Shown here piece by piece: positions 1 to 11,475 of a stretch of DNA of 43,243 bases; position 1 is the first letter of the stretch, and each line of letters begins with the position of its first letter. Location: NCBI GenBank assembly GCA_018780265.1, contig JADMJV010000072.1, forward strand, positions 1 through 43,243, read 5' to 3'. The notes below the pieces were generated by a model that was not told the DNA's origin, ran no database searches, and worked only from the letters and a program-made list of their open reading frames with translations. A program made the position numbers and the translations under genes. Origin of the DNA: a bacterium. GTDB taxonomy: Bacteria > Vulcanimicrobiota > Xenobia > Xenobiales > JADMJV01.

Positions 1-609
1 ATGGTGATCCAGATATCGGGGCAGTTTGCCGGTTTGACGCAGGCGGTCGGTGCGCAGGCACTCACTGGTCAGGATGGCGTTGAGTTCGGCGACCGAGCGC
101 TCGATTTCGTGGTTGACCACTACGTAACGGTATTGCTCCATGGATCGCAACTCCACCCGGGCCGTCAAGAGGCGTTTTTGCACCTGCTCAGCAGTCTCGG
201 TTCCGCGCGACACCAGTCGGTGGCGCAGAGTATCCAGGCAAGGGGGGGCGATGAATACCGACAGGTGATCGGGTTCGGCCTGCATTACCTGCAGGCCGCC
301 CTGAACGTCTACATCGAGCAACACGTGGTGCCCCTGGCGGCGTTGCTGGGCCACGTATTCACGGGGAGTGCCGTAAAACTGGTCAAAGACCTGGTTCCAT
401 TCCAAGAAGCGCCCCTGCTCCACCCAGTGGGTAAAAGTGTCGTGGTCCAGAAAATGATAGTGCTGTCCATGGATTTCGCCGGGGCGGGGCGGGCGGGTGG
501 TGGCTGAAATAGAAAAGGTACAATCGCCGCGCAGTTTCAGCAACTGGCTCAAAATTGTCCCCTTGCCCACCCCGGAGGGTCCGGACACTACCACCAAAAG
601 GCCTGGCAT
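1..609 (-). CDS. gmk: Guanylate kinase, 3' end cut by window edge
   Basis: Cytosolic nucleotide kinase that phosphorylates GMP to GDP. Reading the minus strand from the ATG at 609 gives a hydrophobic strand running into the P-loop GPSGVGKGT (residues 10-18, Lys16), then the GMP-binding segment SATTRPPRPGE (residues 35-45) and HYHFLDHDTF, all typical of guanylate kinases. The frame stays open to base 1 after 203 codons. The family is about 205-210 residues, so only a few residues and the stop are missing. A purine-rich GGAAAGG lies just upstream of the start. It is divergent from glyQS across 128 bp that contain a long inverted repeat. Confidence 0.96.
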   Translation of the reverse strand, partial: MPGLLVVVSGPSGVGKGTILSQLLKLRGDCTFSISATTRPPRPGEIHGQHYHFLDHDTFTHWVEQGRFLEWNQVFDQFYGTPREYVAQQRRQGHHVLLDVDVQGGLQVMQAEPDHLSVFIAPPCLDTLRHRLVSRGTETAEQVQKRLLTARVELRSMEQYRYVVVNHEIERSVAELNAILTSECLRTDRLRQTGKLPRYLDHH

Positions 610-613
610 GGGG

Positions 614-675
614 TGGCCTTTCCTTTCTCCGCTCAGCGAATCCTTTCCCTGAATTGGGCAGGGAGGGGAAGGCCA
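614..675. promoter_or_regulatory. Long inverted repeat between gmk and glyQS
   Basis: TGGCCTTTCC (614-623) pairs with GGGAAGGCCA (666-675) with one mismatch across a 42-nt interior that holds a second small repeat (TCCCT/AGGGA). In the gmk transcript the GGAAAGG ribosome-binding sequence would lie in one arm, so folding could mask it. This is structure seen in sequence; a regulatory role is inference. Confidence 0.35.
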
Positions 676-737
676 GTCGAGACGGGAACCCTCCCCGCCC
701 AACACATAGCGGGTCCGGCCCGCAGAAGGACAGCTCG

Positions 738-3716
<2,979 letters not shown>

Positions 3717-3753
3717 TCGGGCGGATGAGTGCGGTAGGCTCGTAACCAGAAGG

Positions 3754-5061
3754 GTGGCCCGAGACCCGAGAAGATTCGCCTTACTGGGCATTGTCCTGGT
3801 CACCTTTTTGGTGGCCCTGGAAGGAACGGTGGTCAGCACCGCCATTCCGCGCACCGTCGAAGAACTGGGCGGTTCTCAGCAAATTGCCTGGGTTTTTTCG
3901 GCCTACCTGGGCGCCCTGGCCATTACCGGTCCGGTCTGGGGCAATCTGGCCGACCGACTCGGGGCGCGCCGAGTCTATCTTGCCTCCATTGCTGTCTTCC
4001 TGTTGGGCAGTTCGTGGGCGGCCTCCGTGCATTCTATGCCCGAGTTGGTGGCGGCCCGCTTTCTACAGGGCATGGGTGGGGGAGGGCTGACGCCGCTGGG
4101 TCAGACCGTCCTTTCTTTCATGTATGACCGCCAGGACCGGGCTCGGGCGCAATCCTGGCTGGTGACGGCTTTTGGGCTGGCCAGCCTGTTTGGACCGGTG
4201 ATCGGTGGCACCATCACAGAAAATTTCAGCTGGCGTTGGATCTTTTTACTCAGCGTTCCGTTTGGTGGGGTGGGAGCAATCTTGCTATTGCTCTTTCTGC
4301 GCCTGCCCGCTTTGACGCCCCGCCAGACGCCTTTCGACATGGCCGGGCTGAGTCTGTTTGTGGCCTGGATGGTGGCCACATTAGCCTGGACCGATGCCCT
4401 GAGCCCACTGGTGGGCACCCTGAGCGGTGCCCTGGGCCTCTCCCTCTGGCTTCACTCCCGAGCGCGGGAGCATCCGTTTTTGCCACTGCCGCTGTTGCGC
4501 TTCTCGGTCTTCCGGGGAGCCACTCGACTGGCCATTTTGCTGGGGGCCGGCATCTTTGGTGGGGTCAGCTTCTTTCCACTCTTCCTGCAAAAGCAGTTTT
4601 CTTTGGATAGCGCCGCCGCCGGCCAGGCGATGTTGCCCCTCATGCTCAGTTGGGTCTTGTCGTCGGCCCTGGCGCCTCGCCTGGCCGTGCGCATAGGCTA
4701 TGCTCCCGTGGTGGTGGCCGCCTGTTTGGGTCTTGTGGGTGGCTTTGTGTGCCTGGCTTTTAGCCAGCATCCGGGGTTGGTGGGACTGGCCCAGGTGGGG
4801 TTGGGAATGGCTGGAGGACTGTCGTTTAGCCCGCTGACACTGGCCATCCAGGAGATTGTGCCCCGTGAACAACTGGGTCAGGCCACCTCGGCCATCGTTT
4901 TTTTGCGCACTCTGGGGGCGACGCTGGGGACGGCCATGCTGGGTTCGCTGCTCAAGTCGCAAGGATTCCAGCCCATGTTCGGGTTGGGGCTTTTGCTGGC
5001 CCTGGCGGCACTGTGGGCCTGCGTTCCTTTTCGGCGCGGGTTGTCAACCGCGAAATTGTAG
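3754..5061 (+). CDS. MFS drug-resistance-type transporter
   Basis: Inner-membrane proton-coupled efflux pump of the major facilitator superfamily; the substrate cannot be read from sequence. The first helix carries LVALEGTVVSTAIPRTVEEL (the D/E-x-T-I-V-x-x-A-L-P-like signature of the 14-helix DHA2 exporters). It is followed by the loop motif GNLADRLGARRVYL and ARFLQGMGGGGLTPLGQTV. About 435 residues with many hydrophobic segments, somewhat short for DHA2 members. The start is uncertain: GTG 3754 gives the standard N-terminus, while ATG 3661 would overlap glyQS by 56 nt; neither has a well-spaced Shine-Dalgarno. It follows glyQS by 37 nt and its end overlaps the convergent gene by 18 nt. Confidence 0.9.
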   Translation: MARDPRRFALLGIVLVTFLVALEGTVVSTAIPRTVEELGGSQQIAWVFSAYLGALAITGPVWGNLADRLGARRVYLASIAVFLLGSSWAASVHSMPELVAARFLQGMGGGGLTPLGQTVLSFMYDRQDRARAQSWLVTAFGLASLFGPVIGGTITENFSWRWIFLLSVPFGGVGAILLLLFLRLPALTPRQTPFDMAGLSLFVAWMVATLAWTDALSPLVGTLSGALGLSLWLHSRAREHPFLPLPLLRFSVFRGATRLAILLGAGIFGGVSFFPLFLQKQFSLDSAAAGQAMLPLMLSWVLSSALAPRLAVRIGYAPVVVAACLGLVGGFVCLAFSQHPGLVGLAQVGLGMAGGLSFSPLTLAIQEIVPREQLGQATSAIVFLRTLGATLGTAMLGSLLKSQGFQPMFGLGLLLALAALWACVPFRRGLSTAKL

Positions 5062-5919
5062 GCTGCTCAGCAATCGGCGCAAACGATCGAGTTCGCCGGG
5101 TTTGATCAGTTCCAGACGAAGCCCTTTCTGTTTCTGGGCCACATAGGCGTAGAGCAGTGGGCCCTTGGGCCCTTTCCACTCCACCAGGTAGCCGTCCGTA
5201 CCTTTCTTGCTGGAAAACGGCTCCATCTCGACCCGCTCCTTGATCTGGGGATTTTCGATCGAGGCCTGCGAGCGCGCCCAGCCGCGCACCATTTGATCTC
5301 GCTCCAGTGTGTGGCCGGTGAGTTTGCACACCGGTACGCCCTCCAGGGTAAAGGTGTCGGGCGCCGTAAATTGCCAGCCCGGAGGCAGCTCAAATCCCCA
5401 CTCTCCAAAGCGTTGCTCGCTGCCGGCCACCACTTCAGCAGTCTCTATCAGAGTAAAACTCTGTAAAATGTGCTCGTGCACCGGGGTGGTGCCGCTCACA
5501 TGGAGGCGACAACTGCCCTTGGGGGTTTTGATGTAGCAGAAGAGGTCTTTCGTGCGAACGAAGACCTGGGCTTCACGACCGGCCACTCGGCGCTCGTTGC
5601 GGCTGTAGCCCCGCGACTCCAGATTGAGTTGCTCTTGACCGAGCGTGGTGGAGTTGCCCAGCCAGCACACCTGAAAGCCGCCGTCGCCGCCGTTCCAGGC
5701 CTCGCCTAGCGGATAGGGGAAGTTGGCCAGCGACGCCTGGCGCCAATCGGTGGGCACCTCAAAGCGCCACCCCAGGGGACGGGCCGGATCGGCTTCCTGG
5801 TTTTTGCGCTCTACCCATTCGCCGGTGGCCGCACCGGGGGCGCTTAACCAGGTAAGCAGCAACAGAGTTGCGAAACGGCTTTGCAATCTATGACGGTAGG
5901 AGTGAGACTTACGTGGCAC
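5044..5919 (-). CDS. Exported protein with two PsbP/DcrB-like repeats
   Basis: Not a named gene. The 291-residue product starts with a basic n-region, a hydrophobic core FATLLLLTWL and a likely signal-peptidase site after SAPGAATG. The mature part has two similar halves (about 45-155 and 165-290). Each opens with W-x-FE-[VL]P-x-x-W and ends in an amphipathic helix plus strand (ILQSFTLIE; LLSSLQF), the layout of PsbP/DcrB-like folds. The start is GTG 5919, because GGAGG sits 5 nt upstream; TTG 5931 has no such site. Its start interleaves with that of the divergent ATPase gene. A cell-envelope or periplasmic location is likely; function unknown. Confidence 0.75.
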   Translation of the reverse strand: MPRKSHSYRHRLQSRFATLLLLTWLSAPGAATGEWVERKNQEADPARPLGWRFEVPTDWRQASLANFPYPLGEAWNGGDGGFQVCWLGNSTTLGQEQLNLESRGYSRNERRVAGREAQVFVRTKDLFCYIKTPKGSCRLHVSGTTPVHEHILQSFTLIETAEVVAGSEQRFGEWGFELPPGWQFTAPDTFTLEGVPVCKLTGHTLERDQMVRGWARSQASIENPQIKERVEMEPFSSKKGTDGYLVEWKGPKGPLLYAYVAQKQKGLRLELIKPGELDRLRRLLSSLQFRG

Positions 5920-6947
5920 TGATGCCTCCAACGGGTGACAACTTAGGCGGCCAGCCGGGCGCCCCCTTCAATCCCCAGCAGATGATGCAGATGATGCAAA
6001 TGATGCAGATGATGCAGATGATGCAACCGGGGGCCGGAATCGACCCCTCGGCCCAACCTTTTGTGGCGCCTCAGGCTACGGATGCAGGCCTGGACGCGGG
6101 TTTGGAAGCGGAATTTGTGAGGCCCTCCAAGCTGGGCAAGTTGATTCGCGAGCAGGACCCACTGCCTTTCCAGCCCGTGCTGGACCGGCTTTGCCTCAGG
6201 CCCGACGGTACGCCGCTGGGAGGCATCCCCAAGGGGTGCACCATCGCTTTCGCCGGTCCCCCTGGTAAAGGCAAGACGCGCAGTTGCCTGGAGGGGTTGT
6301 TGCGGGTGGCTGCCAGTGGAGTGCCCTGCCTGTTTGTGGTGGCCGAAGAGGGCTTTCTCGACGAGGGCGACTCGGGACGCGATCCACTGGTTTCGCGCAT
6401 GGCCAAGATCGGTTGTGAAGTGCTGGCCATGGGTGAAGATGAACTGAAAGAGAAAGTGCTGGTCAATGTTTGGGTGATGCAGGCTCAGTATCACAAAGGC
6501 CAGAGCTGGGACGATTTTATCCATCGCTACCGCTATGTGGTGGAGCGGCACAAGATTCGCACCGTGGTGATCGATAGTCTGAACATGCTGGACCCCGCCA
6601 AGACGCGCACGGCCGACCACCTGAGTGCCTTAAAGACCTACAATCATGAGCATGGGGTGACCTGCGTGACCATCGGCCAAATTCGCGATACCGGTATGCC
6701 GGTGGGCGGAGAGGCTCTGATGCACACCGCTGACGCCGTCTTTTTGTTGGAAGAGATGAGTATGGGCTCCAAGGAGATGGGATCCGTCTGGGGGGCCAAC
6801 TATCGCGACATTATCACGGTTCTGCGCGCTGTTAAAAGCGTGACCACCAAAATTTTCCCCCATCCGGTGCGGGTGGCTCAGACCGGGGAGGCAGGCACGT
6901 TGACCGTTCATCCCCAGCATCCTGAAATGTATGCCTTGCCCAGCTGA
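5913..6947 (+). CDS. KaiC/RecA-like P-loop ATPase with MMQ repeat
   Basis: RecA-superfamily ATPase resembling single-domain KaiC/RadA-type proteins; the exact role is unknown. After a low-complexity N-terminus (five MMQ-type repeats) come GIPKGCTIAFAG and Walker A GPPGKGKT (residues 115-122 from the GTG). A putative Walker B strand RTVVIDSLNML and ALMHTADAVFLLE follow, as in KaiC-type domains. The frame has GTG 5913 with AGGAG 10 nt upstream, or ATG 5922, which is too far from that site. The stop overlaps the ATG of the DNA ligase by one base (TGATG), so the two are translationally coupled. That pairing suggests a role in DNA transactions rather than circadian timing; no KaiA/KaiB is present here. 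Confidence 0.88.
   Translation: MALMPPTGDNLGGQPGAPFNPQQMMQMMQMMQMMQMMQPGAGIDPSAQPFVAPQATDAGLDAGLEAEFVRPSKLGKLIREQDPLPFQPVLDRLCLRPDGTPLGGIPKGCTIAFAGPPGKGKTRSCLEGLLRVAASGVPCLFVVAEEGFLDEGDSGRDPLVSRMAKIGCEVLAMGEDELKEKVLVNVWVMQAQYHKGQSWDDFIHRYRYVVERHKIRTVVIDSLNMLDPAKTRTADHLSALKTYNHEHGVTCVTIGQIRDTGMPVGGEALMHTADAVFLLEEMSMGSKEMGSVWGANYRDIITVLRAVKSVTTKIFPHPVRVAQTGEAGTLTVHPQHPEMYALPS
5982..6026 (+). repeat. Five 9-bp tandem repeats (ATGATGCAR)
   Basis: Five head-to-tail 9-bp units (5982-5990, 5991-5999, 6000-6008, 6009-6017, 6018-6026), each ATGATGCAG or ATGATGCAA. They encode five Met-Met-Gln triplets near the N-terminus of the KaiC-like ATPase. The unit is a multiple of three, so copy-number changes keep the frame. 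Confidence 0.95.
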
Positions 6948-8839
6948 TGCCAGTTGTCGTTAGTCTGGCCGAGTTAGCCCGCGCCGAAGAGGAGACGCAG
7001 GGCCTGATTCCGCTGCTGCGCCGATTTGGCGAAGAATTGGTGTTGTGCGATCTGGGACTGCCGGCCAGCGAGGTATGGGCCGCCACAGCCCTGTTGCACA
7101 GCCAGCCCGAGGCGGACGCCGAGGCCCTGGACAGCCTGCCGTTCCTAAACTTCTGTCAGTCGGTGGTAGCCCCGCTGATGACTCTGTCGGGTGGGCAACA
7201 GCAGAAACTGTTCGGGCGGGTGACGGAGGCTGTCAATCGCGAGGCCAGGCTGGCTCTGCTGGAGAAGCTGATCCGCAAGGATATTGGACTGTCCATCACC
7301 GAGAAAGTCTGCTGGTTGACCGGCGAGCGCTTTGGCTCGCGACGCCCCTGGAGCGAAGACCGTCTGCTCAATCTCTTTGCCCTTTGCTATTTCGAGCCGT
7401 TGGCGCATTTGCGCCAACGAATGATCGACGCCGGCGGCATTGGTGCACTGGCTGCTCAGATGGGACCGGCTGTGGGCGAGCCACTGGCCACGCGGGTGGT
7501 CACTCAGTGTCTGCTCCACCCGCCTGATTCCACCCATGCCTGTTGGGCCGACCTGCTCAAGCGTTGCTCTCCCTTGGAGCGCTATGTGTTTGTCAGCCGT
7601 CTGGCCGGCAAGCTTGACCTCAGTTGGAGCGGGCGCAGCGAGGGCTTGATCCAGTTGTTGGCTCAGCACTACGGGGTGGAGTTTGACACGTTGCTGACAG
7701 CCCACGCCCTGGAGGACTTGCCCCAATTGGTGGAGCGCCTGGAAAAGGACGGACCGGCCGGATTGCGCTCCGTGGTGCTGCGGCCCCTGTCTCCCTTTAG
7801 ACCGGCTCTGGCTCAGTCTCTGACCGACTCTCCTCAGTTTCCTTGCTGGGTCGACTGCAAATACGACGGTATTCGTCTCTTACTGCACAAGGAACTCGAC
7901 GCTCTGGGGAACTTGCGCGTGGCCGCCTACACGCGCCGTCGCAACGACTGGTCCGAATTGGTCCAGGGCCTGACTCCCATGCTGGCATCGCTGGCTCCCT
8001 ACAGCCTGATTTTGGACGGCGAACTCCATGGTCGAGTGCTGGATATGGATGGAGTGGCCCGACCCGCCACCGTCTATGAAGTTCACCAGAGTCTGCGCGG
8101 AGAGCTGGCTATTCCCTTGCGCTACATCGCCTTTGATTTGCTTTATTGCAACGGCCAGGACCTTACCCAGCAGCCTTTTCAGCAGCGACGCAAGCAACTG
8201 GAGCAACTTTTGTCCATAAGACATGCTCAGGGGTTGCCGGTCGAGTTGGCTCAGGGTTCACTGGTCGGCGATAGCGAACAGCTCAACCGCCTTTACCAGC
8301 AGTATCGACGCCAGGGCCACGAGGGTTGCATGGTCAAAGACTTGCAGGCCCCCTATCCGCTGGCCGCTCGCAGCCCGGCCTGGCAAAAGCGCAAGCCTCT
8401 GGAGACCGTCGATCTGGTCTTGACCGCCGCCTATTGGGGCGAAGGCAGCCGCACCGGGGCCAAACTCTTCGATAGCTACTCGCTGGCGGCCCGCCACAAG
8501 GAGTCCGGTCAGCCGGAGCGTTGGCGCGAGGTGGGTACCGTTGCCGGAGTGGACCAGCGGGTGACTGCCCAACTGGTGGCGGAGATCTGGCGAAATCAAC
8601 TGCTTACCGGCCAGGACCGGTTGCGCGACAGTTCCCGCGGCCGGGCCCAGGGGGTGGAGTTGCGTCCGTTTCTGGTGGTCACCGTGGCCTTCGAGGATCT
8701 GCTCTGGGATCGGGTCAGCAGCGAGGTTTCCCTGCGTTCTCCCCGCATCGTCACGCTGCGCAGCGGTGAGATGCCGCTGGAAGAGAGCACTCCTTGGGAC
8801 GAGCTTCAGCGGTTGGCCCTGCGCTCGCGACTGAGTTAG
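6947..8839 (+). CDS. ATP-dependent DNA ligase
   Basis: Seals nicks in DNA using ATP; bacteria usually rely on NAD-dependent LigA for replication, so this is probably a repair enzyme. 630 residues. About 290 N-terminal residues are helical and resemble the DNA-binding domain of LigB/ligase-I-like enzymes. The catalytic core then has motif I KYDGIR with the adenylated Lys305, motif III LDGEL (Glu359), motif IV EGCMVKD (Glu459) and motif V QKRKP (Lys481/Lys483), followed by an OB-fold C-terminus (ELRPFLVVTVAFEDL). It overlaps the upstream ATPase and the downstream lipoprotein by one base each. No Ku or LigD polymerase domain is nearby. Confidence 0.95.
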   Translation: MPVVVSLAELARAEEETQGLIPLLRRFGEELVLCDLGLPASEVWAATALLHSQPEADAEALDSLPFLNFCQSVVAPLMTLSGGQQQKLFGRVTEAVNREARLALLEKLIRKDIGLSITEKVCWLTGERFGSRRPWSEDRLLNLFALCYFEPLAHLRQRMIDAGGIGALAAQMGPAVGEPLATRVVTQCLLHPPDSTHACWADLLKRCSPLERYVFVSRLAGKLDLSWSGRSEGLIQLLAQHYGVEFDTLLTAHALEDLPQLVERLEKDGPAGLRSVVLRPLSPFRPALAQSLTDSPQFPCWVDCKYDGIRLLLHKELDALGNLRVAAYTRRRNDWSELVQGLTPMLASLAPYSLILDGELHGRVLDMDGVARPATVYEVHQSLRGELAIPLRYIAFDLLYCNGQDLTQQPFQQRRKQLEQLLSIRHAQGLPVELAQGSLVGDSEQLNRLYQQYRRQGHEGCMVKDLQAPYPLAARSPAWQKRKPLETVDLVLTAAYWGEGSRTGAKLFDSYSLAARHKESGQPERWREVGTVAGVDQRVTAQLVAEIWRNQLLTGQDRLRDSSRGRAQGVELRPFLVVTVAFEDLLWDRVSSEVSLRSPRIVTLRSGEMPLEESTPWDELQRLALRSRLS

Positions 8840-10158
8840 TGCGTCAGGCGGCGCTTCTTTTGTGGCTGCTGGCCGGCTGCGCCCGGAGTCCCCTGCCTGA
8901 GGTAGCCGAGACTCCGGTTCCTACTCAACAGCGAGCCTTGTTTTGGGCCCAACTGGCCACCACCGCAACGGCACCGGAGCCCTTCCCAGAAGCGCTTTTT
9001 TACTATGGGGACACCCATTTTCACAGTGGTTTTTCGGGCGACAATCCCCACGATCAGGAGCCTTTGCAGGCTTATCGGTCGGCCTGCGAGCGGACTCCGC
9101 AATTGGCACTGCGGTATGGGCCTCGCCTGGGCGGTTTTTTTCTCTTTCTCTCTGACCACATCACCTACATCAAAACGCGCGCCGATATGGACGAAAGCCG
9201 CTTTCAGATCATGCGGCGCCAGGCCGATGACCCGTCGGTCGACCGCAGCGGTCCTGGTTTCACCTTCACCGCCTTTGCCGGGGCCGAGTTGACTGGACTT
9301 GGCCGGGCCGGCCATCCTGAATGGGATGACAAGTTTGGTCATCTCAATTTGTTTCTGACGGACAGCGTGGCCGACTTTGTGGAAAACGACGTCTCCTCCA
9401 ATTGGGGCGGAACTCAGGCTATGGACAAATTCTCCGCCAACCCGGAGCATTTGGGACAGTTTAATCACCCTGGTTATGGCAACGAACCGCGCACCGGCGA
9501 TGACGCTGATCACCTCTATCCTTACAGCCCCGCTCGTGACCGGGTGTTTCGCTTGATTGAAGTCAACGATGACCGACCCGCCCATTGGGAGACGGGTATT
9601 GCCCAATATAATGTGTGCCTGCGCCAGGGCTATCACGTCTCCCCAGTGGTGGGCACGGACATTCACAACACCAAGTCGGGACTCACCGGGCAGGCGCGTA
9701 CCGTGGTGGTCATGCCGTCTACGCTGGGCCTGACTCTGTGGGAGCGTCGCGCCATGCTGGTTCATTATCTGCGCCTGGGCCGAGTGTTTGCCACCGAGAG
9801 CCCTACCGTAGAGATCACCTGGAGTCTGAATGGCTACCCCATGGGCTCCATCATGCAACGGCCGCAACAACCTTCCAGTCTGCAGTTGTCGGTGAGTTGC
9901 AATAATTCGCACGTGGCCCGGGTCGAACTTGTGGGAGGGATCGATTCGCAAATGCCCGCTGCCAAGATCGACCAGGAGAGCCAGTGCACGGCCATCCTGT
10001 ATCGGTGGGAGCCTCAAAGGGCGGACTTCTCTTCGGTGCAGCAGCTCGCAAACAAGGATTTAGACAAGTGTGCCTACGTCTATCTAAAGGTGACCCTGGC
10101 CAGCGGTCAAAGGGCCGTCACTGCTCCGATTTACCTGGAGTCAGAGCCGGTAAAGTAG
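8839..10158 (+). CDS. Lipoprotein with PHP/CehA-McbA-like metallohydrolase domain
   Basis: Putative membrane-anchored metal-dependent hydrolase. The start is GTG 8839, overlapping the ligase TAG (TAGTG), because it gives a compact lipoprotein signal VRQAALLLWLLAGC with a clear lipobox (LAG-Cys14). The rest carries PHP-type metal-ligand motifs in order: GDTHFHSGFS, LSDHITY, GAEL, GHLNLF, FNHPG and VVGTDIHN, as in CehA/McbA-like and DUF3604-like proteins. The C-terminal quarter (after about residue 325) looks like a beta-sandwich. 439 residues; substrate unknown. Coupling of an exported hydrolase to a cytosolic ATPase and ligase is unexpected. Confidence 0.85.
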   Translation: MRQAALLLWLLAGCARSPLPEVAETPVPTQQRALFWAQLATTATAPEPFPEALFYYGDTHFHSGFSGDNPHDQEPLQAYRSACERTPQLALRYGPRLGGFFLFLSDHITYIKTRADMDESRFQIMRRQADDPSVDRSGPGFTFTAFAGAELTGLGRAGHPEWDDKFGHLNLFLTDSVADFVENDVSSNWGGTQAMDKFSANPEHLGQFNHPGYGNEPRTGDDADHLYPYSPARDRVFRLIEVNDDRPAHWETGIAQYNVCLRQGYHVSPVVGTDIHNTKSGLTGQARTVVVMPSTLGLTLWERRAMLVHYLRLGRVFATESPTVEITWSLNGYPMGSIMQRPQQPSSLQLSVSCNNSHVARVELVGGIDSQMPAAKIDQESQCTAILYRWEPQRADFSSVQQLANKDLDKCAYVYLKVTLASGQRAVTAPIYLESEPVK

Positions 10159-10371
10159 TCATGCGGTTCGCCGATGGCCCGGGACAGGACCAGTTGGCCG
10201 AAAATCTCAGGGACGCTGTCGCCCCGCTCCGGCTTGGGTGGGACTGGATAGGAACTGAGGGTGACGCTGAAGGCGTAAAGCATTGTAGGTCCTCGTCGCT
10301 GCAATCCGGTCCAGCCGCCCTCCCCTTTCGAGAGATGTCATTCTGGGCCCTGATTCAGTTATAGAGGGTGG

Positions 10372-10397
10372 GCCTGAAATATGCCTGAATTTCAGGC
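10372..10397 (-). terminator. Inverted repeat at 3' end of cysteine-protease-like gene
   Basis: Perfect 9-bp arms GCCTGAAAT (10372-10380) and ATTTCAGGC (10389-10397) around an 8-nt loop. One arm overlaps the stop codon of the minus-strand gene ending at 10392. No U-tract follows, so termination is only a possibility. The rest of 10159-10371 between the two convergent genes shows nothing recognisable. Confidence 0.4.
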
Positions 10398-11369
10398 GAA
10401 AGTGAAGGCCTGGGTGAGTTTTCCGCCGCGCGTATCGGTACCATCCGCCGACCTGGCCTGCCCGTAACTGTCGGCTTTGCCCTCGTCCAGATAGACGGCG
10501 TGCTTGCTGTTCCAGGCCACCACCCCGTCTTTCTGGCCGGCTGTGGCCGGATCGACTTCTTTGATTTTTTGGCCCAGGCCCAACAATTGAGCGGCTTTCT
10601 TGGGATCGAAGCCTGAGTTGAGTTTCTTGAGAACCTGATCAAAGCTGCCCATACCTTCTTCGGCCCCGCGCCTGGCAATGGTGGCGAACATCAGCACGGC
10701 CATCGACTTGGCTTCGTTCGGCTTGCCCTTCAGGTCAGCCGCTTTGGCTGCTTTTTGCAACTCCCCCTTGCTGACGGTAAGCTTCTTGCCGTCCTGCTGG
10801 GTGACGTCGTAGCCGTCGCCGGTCTTTTTCACCGACTGAAATACCTTGCCTTCGTATTTGTCGAGGGCGGCCTTGATCACGGCTACGGAGGCGCAGTTGC
10901 CTTCCTGGCTCTGGCCGAACTGACCAAAGAGCTGGTCGTATTTCTTGTTCTCCTGACCCGCCGTGGCGGCGCTGGCCGACTCGCTGGCGCCGCTGTTCAA
11001 GGCTTTTTCCAGCATCATCTCGTCTTCTGGCCCCCATGTCCCCTCGTTGCCCTGGGCCGCTTGAAGGGAGAGCGGGTCGGCCGGACCGGCGTCGCCCGGT
11101 TGAGCTTTGCCCGGCGCCTGAGGCGCCTGAACCGGTGTGCCGGGTCCGCTCAGCCAGCCAAAGTCAGGGACGGCCCCGGCGGACTGAGCAAAGTCGACAT
11201 CCAGCATATCGTTACCGCAGCAGCCGTTGGCGGCACCGACGGTTGGCGATTCACCCAACCTGGCCTGGGCAAAGCCCAGCATAGGAGCCGGCACGAGAGC
11301 GGGATCAGCCAGTCCGGCAGCCCCCAGGGCATCGATTTTCCTACGTTCGGTCAGGGCTGGGTTTTCCAT
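10392..11369 (-). CDS. Papain/calpain-like cysteine peptidase-like protein
   Basis: 325 residues, not a named gene. The first 140 residues are Ala/Pro/Gly-rich and probably disordered, with no signal peptide. The C-terminal domain has Gln153-SQEGN-Cys159, the spacing of the oxyanion Gln and nucleophile Cys in papain (Gln19/Cys25) and calpains (QGxLGDC). A later His290 sits in NSKHAVYL, and an Asp-rich loop SADGTD follows. This fits a C1/C2-like papain fold, but similarity is confined to these motifs, so activity is inference. A TATAGT -10-like hexamer lies upstream, in 11400-11430. It stands alone between a convergent and a co-directional gene. Confidence 0.6.
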   Translation of the reverse strand: MENPALTERRKIDALGAAGLADPALVPAPMLGFAQARLGESPTVGAANGCCGNDMLDVDFAQSAGAVPDFGWLSGPGTPVQAPQAPGKAQPGDAGPADPLSLQAAQGNEGTWGPEDEMMLEKALNSGASESASAATAGQENKKYDQLFGQFGQSQEGNCASVAVIKAALDKYEGKVFQSVKKTGDGYDVTQQDGKKLTVSKGELQKAAKAADLKGKPNEAKSMAVLMFATIARRGAEEGMGSFDQVLKKLNSGFDPKKAAQLLGLGQKIKEVDPATAGQKDGVVAWNSKHAVYLDEGKADSYGQARSADGTDTRGGKLTQAFTFA

Positions 11370-11475
11370 GTTCGTTCCGTCCTCGCAAAGCGCCGTAATA
11401 GCTACAGACTATAGGAAAGAGGATAAAGCGGGAGTGAATTCCGGTTAACTTTGCGTGAGGATTGTGAACTTATTG

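Noticed and set aside
5913..6947. Circadian-clock KaiC
   Set aside because: Only one ATPase domain is present, with no KaiA or KaiB and with coupling to a ligase; a clock role is unsupported.
10159..10371. Small plus-strand frame 9984-10364
   Set aside because: It overlaps the PHP lipoprotein in another frame, starts without a ribosome-binding site and has no protein-like composition.
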